Part shown: one piece after another, positions 15,935-24,414 of the stretch
Position numbering within the stretch: position 1 is the stretch's first letter
How the letters are laid out: every line of letters begins with the position of its first letter
Assembly (NCBI GenBank): GCA_018263115.1
Contig: JADFDC010000021.1
Span: 1-38,095 of the forward strand
DNA: 38,095 nt
Reading direction: 5' to 3'
DNA from: Thiobacillus sp.
GTDB lineage: Bacteria; Pseudomonadota; Gammaproteobacteria; Burkholderiales; Thiobacillaceae
The notes under the pieces: model-generated
What the model saw: only the letters and a program-made list of their open reading frames with translations
Databases searched by the model: none
Told to the model about the DNA's origin: nothing
Made by a program: the position numbers and the translations under genes

Positions 15935-16204
15935 ATGAAGAAAACGGACCTGTACAAGAACGAAGGCCTGAAAATCGCCAGCCAGATGAAACAGGCAGGC
16001 ACACCCAATCGCTTTGGCAATGCAGCCGGCACTGAATTGTCGCGGCGCGAACAGCGCAAACTGGATCAGGAAAAAGGTCTGGTCGCGTTTGCAGTCAAGC
16101 TCGATGGCGATCTGGTGAAGAAAATTCATGCCCTGGCTCAGTCGCGCCAGGAAGGCATCAACGAAACCGTCGCCGCCTTGTTGGTCAGGGGGATGGCTGA
16201 CTAA
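15935..16204 (+). CDS. Conserved hypothetical protein, basic and helical
   Basis: 89 aa from the ATG at 15935, which has AAGGAAAG upstream. It is basic (MKKTDLYKNEGLKIASQMKQ), with a segment ELSRREQRKLDQEKG and a C-terminal helical part AFAVKLDGDLVKKIHALAQS ending in NETVAALLVRGMAD. The C-terminal half resembles a small ribbon-helix-helix or dimerisation module. I recall similar proteins in beta- and gammaproteobacteria without a function. It is followed by the redox gene cluster on the same strand. Confidence 0.7.
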   Translation: MKKTDLYKNEGLKIASQMKQAGTPNRFGNAAGTELSRREQRKLDQEKGLVAFAVKLDGDLVKKIHALAQSRQEGINETVAALLVRGMAD

Positions 16205-16288
16205 AGGGAATAGATGTTAAAAGGCGATGGTGCGCCCGTCTGGGACAGGCTCCATCTTTCCAGTAATCTTGCAAATACGGAGGTAACC

Positions 16289-16732
16289 ATGAAATCCGTC
16301 CTGCTTGCCCTGTTCATGCTTTTCACTTTTACGACTGCCATGGCTAAAGACACTACAGGTATTGTTACCCTGCCCAGCAATCATGGGGTTACGACCACAA
16401 TCGACCGGCTTGCCGCCCTGGCCGAGTCAAAGGGACTGAAAGTGTTTATCCGCATCGACCATGCGGCGGAAGCCAAAACAGCAGGCCTCGCCATGCGCCC
16501 GGCTCAACTACTGATTTTTGGCAACCCGAAAGGCGGAACGCCGCTGATGAATGCAGTACCTACTGTTGCACTGGATTTACCGCTAAAAGCGCTGGCATGG
16601 GAAGACGCCAACGGCAAGGTCTGGGTAAGCTACAACCAGCCCGGCTGGCTAATCGAGCGCCACGGGCTGAATCAGGACTTTCTGAAAAACCTTGCAGGCA
16701 TTACTGCACTGGTTGACGAAGCCGTCAACTAA
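16289..16732 (+). CDS. Secreted DUF302-domain protein
   Basis: 147 aa. The start at 16289 has GGAGGT 4-5 nt upstream and opens a signal peptide MKSVLLALFMLFTFTTAMA. The DUF302 fold follows: DRLAALAESKGLKVFIRIDH, MRPAQLLIFGNPKGGTPLM and TVALDLPLKALAWEDANGKV. DUF302 proteins are small alpha/beta proteins of uncertain function, often periplasmic, and in several genomes sit near cytochromes or sulfur genes. It lies 34 nt before a c-type cytochrome gene and is probably cotranscribed. Confidence 0.85.
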   Translation: MKSVLLALFMLFTFTTAMAKDTTGIVTLPSNHGVTTTIDRLAALAESKGLKVFIRIDHAAEAKTAGLAMRPAQLLIFGNPKGGTPLMNAVPTVALDLPLKALAWEDANGKVWVSYNQPGWLIERHGLNQDFLKNLAGITALVDEAVN

Positions 16733-16766
16733 CCATACGGAATGCTATACATTCGAGGTAATTCCC

Positions 16767-17132
16767 ATGCGCATTCCTAAAGTCGCTCTGCTTTGTTCTC
16801 TCGCGCTTTCCCTGCCCGTATCGGCCAATCCTCGCATCGAAGCTTCCCCCTCTCCGCAGGTGGTTGAATCACAATCCACCAAGGACAAGCCTGCCCAGAA
16901 ACCGCCGGCCTTCCCAACACCATCACGTGGCCAGTTGCTGTATGACAACCATTGCACTACCTGCCACGAAAGCATGGTTCACATCCGTACCCGGCAGCAG
17001 GCCGCATCGATGCAGGAACTGCGCAATCAGGTTGCGCGATGGGCCGCATATGCAAAGCTGCGCTGGAACAAGGACGAGATTGAAGAGGTTGCTCAACATC
17101 TCAACACACGGTTCTATAAATTCGACAAGTAA
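16767..17132 (+). CDS. Small periplasmic monoheme cytochrome c-like protein
   Basis: 121 aa, signal peptide to about residue 20, then a Pro/Ser/Lys-rich spacer (about 25-55) and a compact domain with heme motif CTTCH (Cys63, Cys66, His67) after RGQLLYDNHC. No obvious Met ligand of the usual GxM type is seen near the C-terminus, so the axial ligand is uncertain. The start at 16767 has GAGGT upstream, whereas the longer frame overlaps the DUF302 gene. Likely an electron carrier partnering the DUF302 protein. Confidence 0.8.
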   Translation: MRIPKVALLCSLALSLPVSANPRIEASPSPQVVESQSTKDKPAQKPPAFPTPSRGQLLYDNHCTTCHESMVHIRTRQQAASMQELRNQVARWAAYAKLRWNKDEIEEVAQHLNTRFYKFDK

Positions 17133-17193
17133 TGCCCTGACTTGCACCCGGTGAAGGCCCTTCGGTTCAGTTCCCTTCTGCCTTGATTACATC

Positions 17194-17207
17194 TCCCGAA
17201 ATCGGGA
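17194..17207. promoter_or_regulatory. Palindrome upstream of the cytochrome c5 gene
   Basis: TCCCGA, two bases, TCGGGA. It lies 100 nt before the cytochrome start and could be an operator. No family is assigned. Confidence 0.25.
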
Positions 17208-17306
17208 ATAGCGTTTCAATGTCTATGTAACCCCCATCACAGACCCGTATGTCTGCTTTCAATATATTCACCCTGAAGCTTCTTCCCCCAACTTCAGGAG
17301 ATACCC

Positions 17307-17603
17307 ATGAAAGCTGCTCTGATTATTGTTTCTGCCCTTTCCCTGCTGGCTGGCCAGGCTTATGCTGATGGCAAGGCTGTTTATGACGCAAGTTGCGCCA
17401 CCTGCCATAAGGATGGCGTGGCGGGTGCGCCAAAATTTGGTGACAAGGACGGATGGGCTGTCCGTATCAAGACTGGCAATGCAGCGTTGGTCGGAAGTGT
17501 CCTGAAAGGCAAAGGCGCCATGCCCGCAAAAGGTGGCAATGCGTCACTCTCCGATGCCGATGTAAAGGCGGCAGTGGAGTACATGGTAAAGGCCTCAAAA
17601 TAA
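17307..17603 (+). CDS. Class I cytochrome c5-type electron carrier
   Basis: 98 aa with signal peptide MKAALIIVSALSLLAGQAYA and about 78 mature residues. Heme motif CATCH (Cys30, Cys33, His34), then GVAGAPKFGDKDGWAVRIKTG, a hallmark of the c5/c-555 family, and the axial Met in GKGAMPAKGG. Periplasmic soluble carrier feeding terminal oxidases or denitrification enzymes. A 174-nt intergenic region with a TCCCGA-AA-TCGGGA palindrome (17194-17207) lies upstream. A clear terminator follows, so it is likely its own unit. Confidence 0.92.
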   Translation: MKAALIIVSALSLLAGQAYADGKAVYDASCATCHKDGVAGAPKFGDKDGWAVRIKTGNAALVGSVLKGKGAMPAKGGNASLSDADVKAAVEYMVKASK

Positions 17604-17622
17604 ACGGCTTCTTTCCTGAAAG

Positions 17623-17649
17623 AAACGCGCTGTGATCCAGCGCGTTTTT
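17623..17649 (+). terminator. Intrinsic terminator of the cytochrome c5 gene
   Basis: 10-bp stem AAACGCGCTG/CAGCGCGTTT (17623-17632/17638-17647) with loop TGATC and trailing Ts, 20 nt after the stop. Confidence 0.9.
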
Positions 17650-17762
17650 ATTTATGCCTCATAGGGCGGATAGGGCAATCCAAATTTCGATTTCCTATTG
17701 CGACAGAGTTACCATTCACCCCGCGTTGCATTCGCCATCGGCACACCGCCAAGCCATAAATT

Positions 17763-18254
17763 TCACATTGAGCCTAAAAACTTGTTCACGATATTTATTT
17801 GCTCTTGAACAATTAGGTTGTATGCCTCTTCCGCCTTATCAAAGTCGGGCGCATCTTCACCATGACTCATTCCCACACATGTCTGTGCCATGCGGCAATA
17901 ATTGGCAACCTTGTTTGCCACCTGCTGATTGGAACTACCTTGGTCAAATGACGCTGTGCATGCAAGAACGGCCTGTGCAATAAAATGCGTTGCCTGACAA
18001 TCAAATTTGACTTCTGAAATATCCGATCCTGGACTTGTTGAAACATATACTGACTGAGCAATCGAGCGGGCGTTTTTAATGTCTTCCACCGAACAATCCG
18101 GTTTCCTTAATAGCTCAACCAATTGCCCCAACCGGGAATTATCCGACAAGTGGATAACACTGGAAATAAACTGCTTCGCCAGATGATGCTGATGCTCCAA
18201 AGGAAGAGACTTTAACCTGCTGATGAACTCTGTATTGCTTTGAATGGCTGCCAT
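17763..18254 (-). CDS. Hypothetical cytosolic helical protein
   Basis: 163 aa with an excellent ribosome-binding site (GAGGAGGAG) before the ATG, so it is a real gene. No signal peptide, membrane segment or known motif. It looks entirely alpha-helical. Five cysteines are present, two of them in NYCRMAQTCVGMSH, followed by an acidic HGEDAPDFDKAEEAYNLI. The base composition looks more AT-rich than nearby housekeeping genes. I do not recognise the family. The pattern of short helices with a C-terminal acidic helix resembles some immunity or effector-associated proteins, but that is only an impression. Confidence 0.65.
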   Translation of the reverse strand: MAAIQSNTEFISRLKSLPLEHQHHLAKQFISSVIHLSDNSRLGQLVELLRKPDCSVEDIKNARSIAQSVYVSTSPGSDISEVKFDCQATHFIAQAVLACTASFDQGSSNQQVANKVANYCRMAQTCVGMSHGEDAPDFDKAEEAYNLIVQEQINIVNKFLGSM

Positions 18255-18345
18255 GATTACTCCTCCTCAATGATCATTAGAATTTCTATTATTTATATAG
18301 GATAAAGACATCCTTTTAAAAGGAGAAAACGCTAATATTCCCGAC

Positions 18346-19506
18346 TTATGCCGTTCTGGCGAACAACATCAGCAGCAATCCGGCAAGCATGAGAATGACC
18401 GCCAGTAAATTAAAGGCAAATCCATATCCCAATACACCCACAAGCCAACCCGTCAGCACCGGACCAATCGACTGCCCCACATCCATGACTGTGCGCAGTA
18501 CTCCCATGGACGTGCCAAAGCGGCCATCGCGAGTGAGGTCGGCTACCATTGCCGAGGTGGACGAGGTGACCGTGGCAAACCCCAGTCCAAAGACCAGACT
18601 CAGGATTGATAGACCAACAAAGTTAGGCAGGTAAGGTAACAGGACGATACTGACTGCGCCGGTGATCAGACCCGGAATGATGACCTGCTTTCTTCCCACC
18701 CGGTCCGACACTTTTCCCATCAATGGCTTCATGAACACAATGCTGACCAGTTGCACACCGAGGATGATGCCGATCTGCCAAGCGGGAATTCCAATCGACG
18801 CAGCAAACAGCGCCAGAAAAGCCTCGATGGCGCCAAACACGAGGTACTGCGCTGCTTCAACCAGACTCACCACCATGATGCCGCGATTACGCAAGACGAT
18901 TTGCAAGCTTTGCCGGAAATGCGGCAGTTCCAGTTTCCCCCTTGGCGATGCATCATGATCCTTTATTAACAAACCCGCCGCCAGCGCCAACACGCCGCTG
19001 ATGGCACATGCAATATAAACGGCGCCAAAACTTGCCATTGAAATCATGAATCCGCCCAGGAACGGCGCAGCAGAACGTCCGACAACCGTCACCGAAGAAA
19101 AGGTCGATAGCCGGGCAGCGCGATCCGTCGTATAACGCTCGGCAATAGCCGCGCTTGCAACCGTTCCAAAAATGGCGGTCGCAAAGCCATGATAAAAGCG
19201 CACTGCCATCAATTGCCAGGCATCGGTTACAAACAGATAAAGAAAAGGCGCTGTTGCAAACACCACCAGCGAAGCCAGCAACACACGCCGTTTGCCCAGG
19301 TAATCGGACAGTGCACCCGCCGGAAAGCTGACCAGAATGCCGGGAATGGTTGAGGCGATGACGATCCAACCGATTTCCGCCGGACTGGCACCAAGCGAAC
19401 CGGCAAACAATGGCAGGACGGGGGTCTTGGACATGGTCGAACTGAGGATGGCCAGTCCACCTGTCAGGGCAACCAATACAAAGAAGGAAGTTTTTTCGAG
19501 TTTCAT
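18346..19506 (-). CDS. Major facilitator superfamily exporter
   Basis: 386 aa, 12 predicted membrane helices. The motif A region between helices 2 and 3 reads FPAGALSDYLGKRRVLLA, and its counterpart in the second half is MGKVSDRVGRKQVIIPG. The layout and length fit drug:H+ antiporter-1 (tetracycline-resistance-like) exporters. The substrate is unknown. No clear ribosome-binding site precedes the ATG. It is divergent from the phospholipase D gene. Confidence 0.9.
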   Translation of the reverse strand: MKLEKTSFFVLVALTGGLAILSSTMSKTPVLPLFAGSLGASPAEIGWIVIASTIPGILVSFPAGALSDYLGKRRVLLASLVVFATAPFLYLFVTDAWQLMAVRFYHGFATAIFGTVASAAIAERYTTDRAARLSTFSSVTVVGRSAAPFLGGFMISMASFGAVYIACAISGVLALAAGLLIKDHDASPRGKLELPHFRQSLQIVLRNRGIMVVSLVEAAQYLVFGAIEAFLALFAASIGIPAWQIGIILGVQLVSIVFMKPLMGKVSDRVGRKQVIIPGLITGAVSIVLLPYLPNFVGLSILSLVFGLGFATVTSSTSAMVADLTRDGRFGTSMGVLRTVMDVGQSIGPVLTGWLVGVLGYGFAFNLLAVILMLAGLLLMLFARTA

Positions 19507-19618
19507 TCACTGTTTATTGTTCTGAAATGATTTCTGCGATTATTTCATGAGTGCGGGTCGCAACCGATACTGCCTTGGCTCTACAATGTCGGCCGAACCA
19601 ATCCTGCCAACTTGCAAC

Positions 19619-21121
19619 ATGAAATCGATCAAACACGCTGCCTTGACCGCACTGAGCGTAGTCTGCCTTTGCATGCCCGCCCTGGCCGACGACCAGTCCG
19701 ACTTACCGATGTCATTCATAGACAGACAGATCAATTCACATGCCGGCGAGACCGGTGCGTATGTATTGGACCGAGGCGAGGCTGCCTTGCAGGCACGCGC
19801 CTGGCTGGTCGACCATGCCCAACAGTCCATCGAGGTTCAATACTTTATCTGGAGCACCGACAACATTGGCAGGCTTGCCGCCGAAGCCCTGCTGCGCGCG
19901 GCGGAGCGCGGCGTCAAGGTTCGCGTGATTGTCGATGACCTGCTGATCGATGCGCCGGACAAAACCCTGCTGGCGCTAGCCAAGCACCCCAGTATCGACA
20001 TTCGCATTTACAACCCTCAGCACAAGGTTGGCACGCCTTTCTATAAACGCGCGCTGAACACAGTAACCAACTTTCGCGGCGTCAATCAGCGCATGCACGA
20101 CAAGACATTCATCGTGGACGGCAAACTGGCCATTACCGGCGGGCGCAACATGGCGGATGAATATTTCGATTACGATCAGGAGTACAACTTTCGCGACCGC
20201 GACGCCTTGTTGCTTGGTGAAGCCGTCAAACAGATGCGGGCCAGCTTCGAGAATTTCTGGAGCAGCGAATCAAGCGCGCCCGTCGAAACCCTGTATGACG
20301 GCTTTGGCCTGATGCAGAAGAATGTGCGCGTGGATGACAGCGAAGTTCAACAGATTTACAAGGGTCTGCACGAGTACGCAAAATCTCCGGAAAACTTCGC
20401 GCCTGAAGTTAGAAAGGCCATAGCAGAGATGCCAACCGCTTTCCCGAAAGTAGCCAAGGAGGTCATTTGGGGAAAGGTGGAATTCATTCATGACATTCCA
20501 GGCAAAAACCAGAACCGCATTCGGCTCGATGGCGGCGGCATGACCACCGCAGCGCTGGCGAAACTGGTTGAGGGCGCCCACAGCAGCATAGTCATCCAGT
20601 CGCCCTACCTGGTTTTGTCTGACAAGGCGATCGACCTGTTCAGAAAAACCGTTGCCCGAGGCGTGCGGGTTCGCATAAATACCAATTCACTTGCCTCCAC
20701 AGATAATCTGCAGGCATTCAGCGGCTATCGTAACCAGCGGAAAAAACTGCTGAAAATGGGCCTGGAAATTTTCGAGTACAAACCCGACCCGGCAGTGCAG
20801 AAAAAGCTGATGCCCCGCGCCGTGGCAAAAGACAAACCTCCGGTATTCGCCATCCATGCCAAGTCGATGGTGGTCGATTCCAGGGTTGTCTACATTGGCA
20901 CCTATAACTTTGACCCCCGATCGGAAAACCTGAACACCGAAGTCGGTGTCGTCATCCACAACGAGGCGCTGGCACAAGCGGTCGAACAGGCCATCGAAAC
21001 AGACATGCTGCCAGGCAACAGCTGGGATGCGGCCAAGGACAACCCCGATCGGCACGCTTCGCTCACAAAACGCAGCCGCGCTCGTCTCTGGCAACAAACG
21101 CCAATCAAGCCCTTGCTGTAG
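19619..21121 (+). CDS. Secreted phospholipase D/cardiolipin synthase-family protein
   Basis: 500 aa with a signal peptide (MKSIKHAALTALSVVCLCMP, cleavage after ALA). The ATG at 19619 is chosen for the signal peptide; further in-frame ATGs at 19547 and 19586 exist. Two HKD motifs are intact: HDKTFIVD (His160, Lys162, Asp167) and HAKSMVVD (His413, Lys415, Asp420), each followed by GGRN or GTYN. The second is followed by FDPRSENLNTEVG, typical of ClsC/YmdC-like enzymes. It probably works on phospholipids in the periplasm or at the outer membrane, by transfer or hydrolysis. Confidence 0.9.
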   Translation: MKSIKHAALTALSVVCLCMPALADDQSDLPMSFIDRQINSHAGETGAYVLDRGEAALQARAWLVDHAQQSIEVQYFIWSTDNIGRLAAEALLRAAERGVKVRVIVDDLLIDAPDKTLLALAKHPSIDIRIYNPQHKVGTPFYKRALNTVTNFRGVNQRMHDKTFIVDGKLAITGGRNMADEYFDYDQEYNFRDRDALLLGEAVKQMRASFENFWSSESSAPVETLYDGFGLMQKNVRVDDSEVQQIYKGLHEYAKSPENFAPEVRKAIAEMPTAFPKVAKEVIWGKVEFIHDIPGKNQNRIRLDGGGMTTAALAKLVEGAHSSIVIQSPYLVLSDKAIDLFRKTVARGVRVRINTNSLASTDNLQAFSGYRNQRKKLLKMGLEIFEYKPDPAVQKKLMPRAVAKDKPPVFAIHAKSMVVDSRVVYIGTYNFDPRSENLNTEVGVVIHNEALAQAVEQAIETDMLPGNSWDAAKDNPDRHASLTKRSRARLWQQTPIKPLL

Positions 21122-21200
21122 TCAGGATTGAGAATTGCTGGAACACGGTTTGTGCTGAGCTATATTGAAAGTCACCTACAGGTCACGCAAGGAGATGATC

Positions 21201-21677
21201 ATGAATGCACTGCACAAAATCGAGCGGTATCTCGACGAACACCTGATTCCTTTCGACATCGTTGCCCACCCTCACACCCAGACCAGTGCGGAAACTGCGC
21301 GCGCAGCCGGCATTGATGCCAGCCGCCTTGCAAAGGGCGTGCTGCTCGAAGGCCATGATTGCCAGATGGTTGCCATGATCCCGGCCGATCAGGAAATCCA
21401 TCTGGGAAAACTGGGCCTGGACCACGGAGTTGAGTTCAGCCTGGCTGACGAAAAAAGTGTGGGCGCGCTGTTCTCGGACTGCGAACCCGGCGTAATACCC
21501 GGACTGCCCAATGCCTGGGGCGTGGAAATCGTATGGGACGACGCACTGATGGCGAAACCGGACATCTATCTGGAAGCCGGTGATCATGAGCGACTGGTGC
21601 ATGTTGAGACTCGCTATCTGCGGGAGATGTTTGACGATGCGCCGCACTGCCACTTTACCCAGCCGCGCATGAGCTAA
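21201..21677 (+). CDS. YbaK/EbsC-family aminoacyl-tRNA deacylase
   Basis: 158 aa. AAGGAG before the ATG at 21201 favours this start over 21165. The single YbaK/ProX editing domain includes PFDIVAHPHTQTSAETARAA, the conserved lysine in LAKGVLLEG (Lys45), GVIPGLPNAWGVEIVWDD and PDIYLEAGDHERLVHV. Members hydrolyse mischarged tRNAs such as Cys-tRNA(Pro) or Ala-tRNA(Pro). Specificity cannot be set from sequence. Confidence 0.92.
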   Translation: MNALHKIERYLDEHLIPFDIVAHPHTQTSAETARAAGIDASRLAKGVLLEGHDCQMVAMIPADQEIHLGKLGLDHGVEFSLADEKSVGALFSDCEPGVIPGLPNAWGVEIVWDDALMAKPDIYLEAGDHERLVHVETRYLREMFDDAPHCHFTQPRMS

Positions 21678-21742
21678 CGCCTGTTCTTCAGGTTCTTATT
21701 GCTTTTCCTGCATCACTTTCACGGAAGGGGTCATACAGGGCG

Positions 21743-22054
21743 TCAGAATTCCAGCTTGAAGCTGACGCCAAACCGCTTGTCCCGGCCTTGCAGGGGAGAG
21801 TCCGCGTCAGCCTGATCAAGCCTGGGAGGCGAGAACTCCATTTTCCAGTTACTGTCGGCATTTCTCGCGACAGCGGCGGACAAATGATCCATCAGGGGAT
21901 GTGCGGCGCCCTCTTTCCCATAATGCGGCGAATAGGGCGTATTCCATGAAGCGTAAGACAGGGCTTTTTCTTCCTTGCCAAAACCCTTTGCGCAAACAGC
22001 ATGGGGCAAGCCGGTAAGCATGGCAAAACCCAGCATCATGAATTTTCGCTTCAT
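21743..22054 (-). CDS. Small exported hypothetical protein
   Basis: 103 aa. Signal peptide MKRKFMMLGFAMLTGLPHAVCA, cleavage about residue 22. The mature part is polar with a Tyr/Ser/His-rich stretch (SYASWNTPYSPHYGKEG) and ends FGVSFKLEF, with a terminal Phe and alternating pattern as in the last strand of an outer-membrane barrel, though the protein is too short for a barrel. AGGGGGT precedes the ATG. Unknown family; it may be a truncated or peptide-like outer-membrane component. Confidence 0.6.
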   Translation of the reverse strand: MKRKFMMLGFAMLTGLPHAVCAKGFGKEEKALSYASWNTPYSPHYGKEGAAHPLMDHLSAAVARNADSNWKMEFSPPRLDQADADSPLQGRDKRFGVSFKLEF

Positions 22055-22140
22055 GCCACCCCCTAGAAAGTTCTTCCTGCTTTATCTATAGCTCTGGTTA
22101 AGCGCGGGTCAAGCCAATAAATTGAGTGCTGCCAGTTTTA

Positions 22141-22998
22141 TTACTCGATCAATTCAATCTTTATCCAGACCTGGCTGGCCCTGTGCTGGCTTCCTGTGTT
22201 TTTGCCCAGCAATCGACTGCTTTCCTGACGGCTGGATTCCTCGTCGCCCCCCAGGACAATCCACTCTCCCAATCGGCCACTGAGGCTTGTACGCAATTCC
22301 TGGCCCACGATCACATACGGATTGCGGGCTGACAGGGTTTGCTGAACCGGGTTGATTTCCAGGCTGACGCGTTCGCCGACAACCTGGGGCCGGACATAAA
22401 AGCCGCTGTCCACATCACGATAGACCGTGCTCTCCCTTACCGTTTGTCCGTAAGGCCCCCAGATGACATCGCGCTGGGTCATGGGCAGGCTGGTGCCCGC
22501 CCGGATAAATGCCTGGCCGCCATCCGCCACGCGGATTTCCTGGCTGACGCGACTGAACTGGTTCATGTCGCGGTCGTCCAGACGTGCGCCAATGCGCACC
22601 TTGCCTGTGTCCACTTCAACCCGCGCACCGCTCCCTCCTGATGGCGGGACGGCCACGCTGACATTGCCTGCCTCCACCCTGCCATAAAGCCCGGCCTCGT
22701 GTTTTTCCAGTCCGGCCATCAGGCTTTGCCTGACCGTAATGCGCAACTGGCGTAACGGACTATCCAGCGCGGCCAGCGCCTGTTTGATCTGATCGCGGTT
22801 GGATACCGAGGCGCGCAGGATCAGCTGTCCATGCATGCCCGTCAGCACACCGCCGGGCTCCAGCAAGGGCCGAAGGCTGGGCAAAACCTCCTCGACGGTT
22901 CGATGCTTGAGGCTGATGACTTCAAGTTCGCCATCCGCCCCGGCTGGCAGAACCAGGCATGCCAGGCAGAGAGACACATACATTAATCGCACGATCAT
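22141..22998 (-). CDS. Orphan secretin-like protein (type II/III secretion-system secretin family)
   Basis: 285 aa, exported (signal peptide ending about residue 22). Residues 25-80 (ELEVISLKHRTVEEVLPSLR, then LLEPGGVLTGMHGQLILRAS) form an N1-like (NolW/secretin N-terminal) module. The C-terminal half (VRPQVVGERVSLEINPVQQ and SGRLGEWIVLGG) matches the secretin core's last strands. It is about half the size of a full secretin, and no other secretion-system gene lies nearby. It may form or assist an outer-membrane ring on its own. No partner is visible. Confidence 0.7.
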   Translation of the reverse strand: MIVRLMYVSLCLACLVLPAGADGELEVISLKHRTVEEVLPSLRPLLEPGGVLTGMHGQLILRASVSNRDQIKQALAALDSPLRQLRITVRQSLMAGLEKHEAGLYGRVEAGNVSVAVPPSGGSGARVEVDTGKVRIGARLDDRDMNQFSRVSQEIRVADGGQAFIRAGTSLPMTQRDVIWGPYGQTVRESTVYRDVDSGFYVRPQVVGERVSLEINPVQQTLSARNPYVIVGQELRTSLSGRLGEWIVLGGDEESSRQESSRLLGKNTGSQHRASQVWIKIELIE

Positions 22999-23140
22999 TT
23001 ATGCAATCCTCATAAACGCTTTTTTGCCAGTGTAGTCCAGCATGGAAAGAAGTCATCTTCAGCTTCGCTATAAATAAATCAGGGAAGAAAGAAATTATGG
23101 TGTGGGTGGTGTTGATGGCGGGAGAGTAAAGGAGGTTGCC

Positions 23141-24403
23141 ATGAACAAATTCCTCAAGCCAGTGCTGGCTGCTTTTCTCATTTCCGTGACAGCTTATTTT
23201 GTATGGACCGGCACGCCCGCCGGTGTGCCCGATGGCTATTTGCATCAGGCCAGCACAAACCACGCAGGCGGGATGCTGATCGCCAAGGTCTCCGGGAAAT
23301 CAGCCACGCGGCTTCTGGTCAATGGACTTGAATCCTTGAACGGCTTTTTCGATGCCGCCCCAATACCCGCCAGCGCCATCCGTGACCAGCAGGATCAAGT
23401 TGCACAGGTTATTTTCCACGCAACCATGGACGGCAAAAATATCGCAGGAGTTGGGCTCGCCACCGTTTCTGGAAACGAAGGCATAGTGAGATTCGACTAT
23501 GGCCCGCCCGGATTGCTTTCGAACATGCTGGCTGGCATGACTGAAGCGGGCCCCTCATCCGAACCTGCGAAACCCGCTGTGGCTTCTGCACAGAACTGGC
23601 GCCGTGTTCCCTACGCGGATGGAAGCGGTCAGATCAGCCTGCCCGAAGGCTGGCAGATTGTTTTCTCCAACAAGGGGCATGTCATTGCTCAAGGGCTGCA
23701 CGGATTTGTCGACAAGGGGCTTGAACTGGCCGTTCAAACGCGCGCTTCGATAGCCGCATTGGCGGGCATGGGCGTGCCCATCTCCCCAAGGCAGTTTGTG
23801 GGTGACCCGGTTGACCCCGTGTCGGCGATGAATGACATCCTCAATCACGCCACCGCCTTGAATCAAACGCCATGGCAAGTCATAAAAGTGAATGATGTAT
23901 CACCCTATCAGACCGAATACCCTCTGGCCCAGGCCGCCTTCATCGATAACGAGCAGATTGAAGGCAGCCAGCATTTTCGCTGTATCAGCCACGTGATACT
24001 GTCAACAACGCTTTCGTCAGGCGCGTGGACTTATTTCCAGTCTCGAATCTGCTCTGCGCCTGAAACTTTTCCAGCCAATCTGCCGGTGCTGATGCAAATC
24101 TGGAAATCAGCCGAAACTTCCCCGCAGGAAATCCAGTCCCGCTGGGACAATGCGCTGGCCAACATGCGCGAAGTCGGCAACATTCTTGAGGCCGGACAAA
24201 CCTCTCGTGCAGCAGGTATGGAACGCGCGCATGCCGCTACACTTGAAGCCCTGCAGGGCAACCGCATTATTGAAGAGATCGCGACTGGCCGGCAGGCCAA
24301 TGCCGAGCTGGCTTACAGTTCAGAAATCGTAAACGCAATGAATGCGCAGAGGGGTTATCAGGCTTATCGGGAAATCCCGAGAAGCGAGTGGGTTAGCCGA
24401 TAA
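23141..24403 (+). CDS. Unknown exported or inner-membrane-anchored protein
   Basis: 420 aa. GGAGG lies 5-6 nt before the ATG. An N-terminal hydrophobic helix (residues 4-22) is followed by a large soluble region with no motif I recognise. A conserved-looking middle block reads WRRVPYADGSGQISLPEGWQ. The C-terminus is helical and rich in Ala/Asn (NAELAYSSEIVNAMNAQRGY). I cannot name the family. The flavin reductase gene starts 11 nt after its stop, so the two are probably cotranscribed. Confidence 0.65.
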   Translation: MNKFLKPVLAAFLISVTAYFVWTGTPAGVPDGYLHQASTNHAGGMLIAKVSGKSATRLLVNGLESLNGFFDAAPIPASAIRDQQDQVAQVIFHATMDGKNIAGVGLATVSGNEGIVRFDYGPPGLLSNMLAGMTEAGPSSEPAKPAVASAQNWRRVPYADGSGQISLPEGWQIVFSNKGHVIAQGLHGFVDKGLELAVQTRASIAALAGMGVPISPRQFVGDPVDPVSAMNDILNHATALNQTPWQVIKVNDVSPYQTEYPLAQAAFIDNEQIEGSQHFRCISHVILSTTLSSGAWTYFQSRICSAPETFPANLPVLMQIWKSAETSPQEIQSRWDNALANMREVGNILEAGQTSRAAGMERAHAATLEALQGNRIIEEIATGRQANAELAYSSEIVNAMNAQRGYQAYREIPRSEWVSR

Positions 24404-24414
24404 GGAGACGGCAA

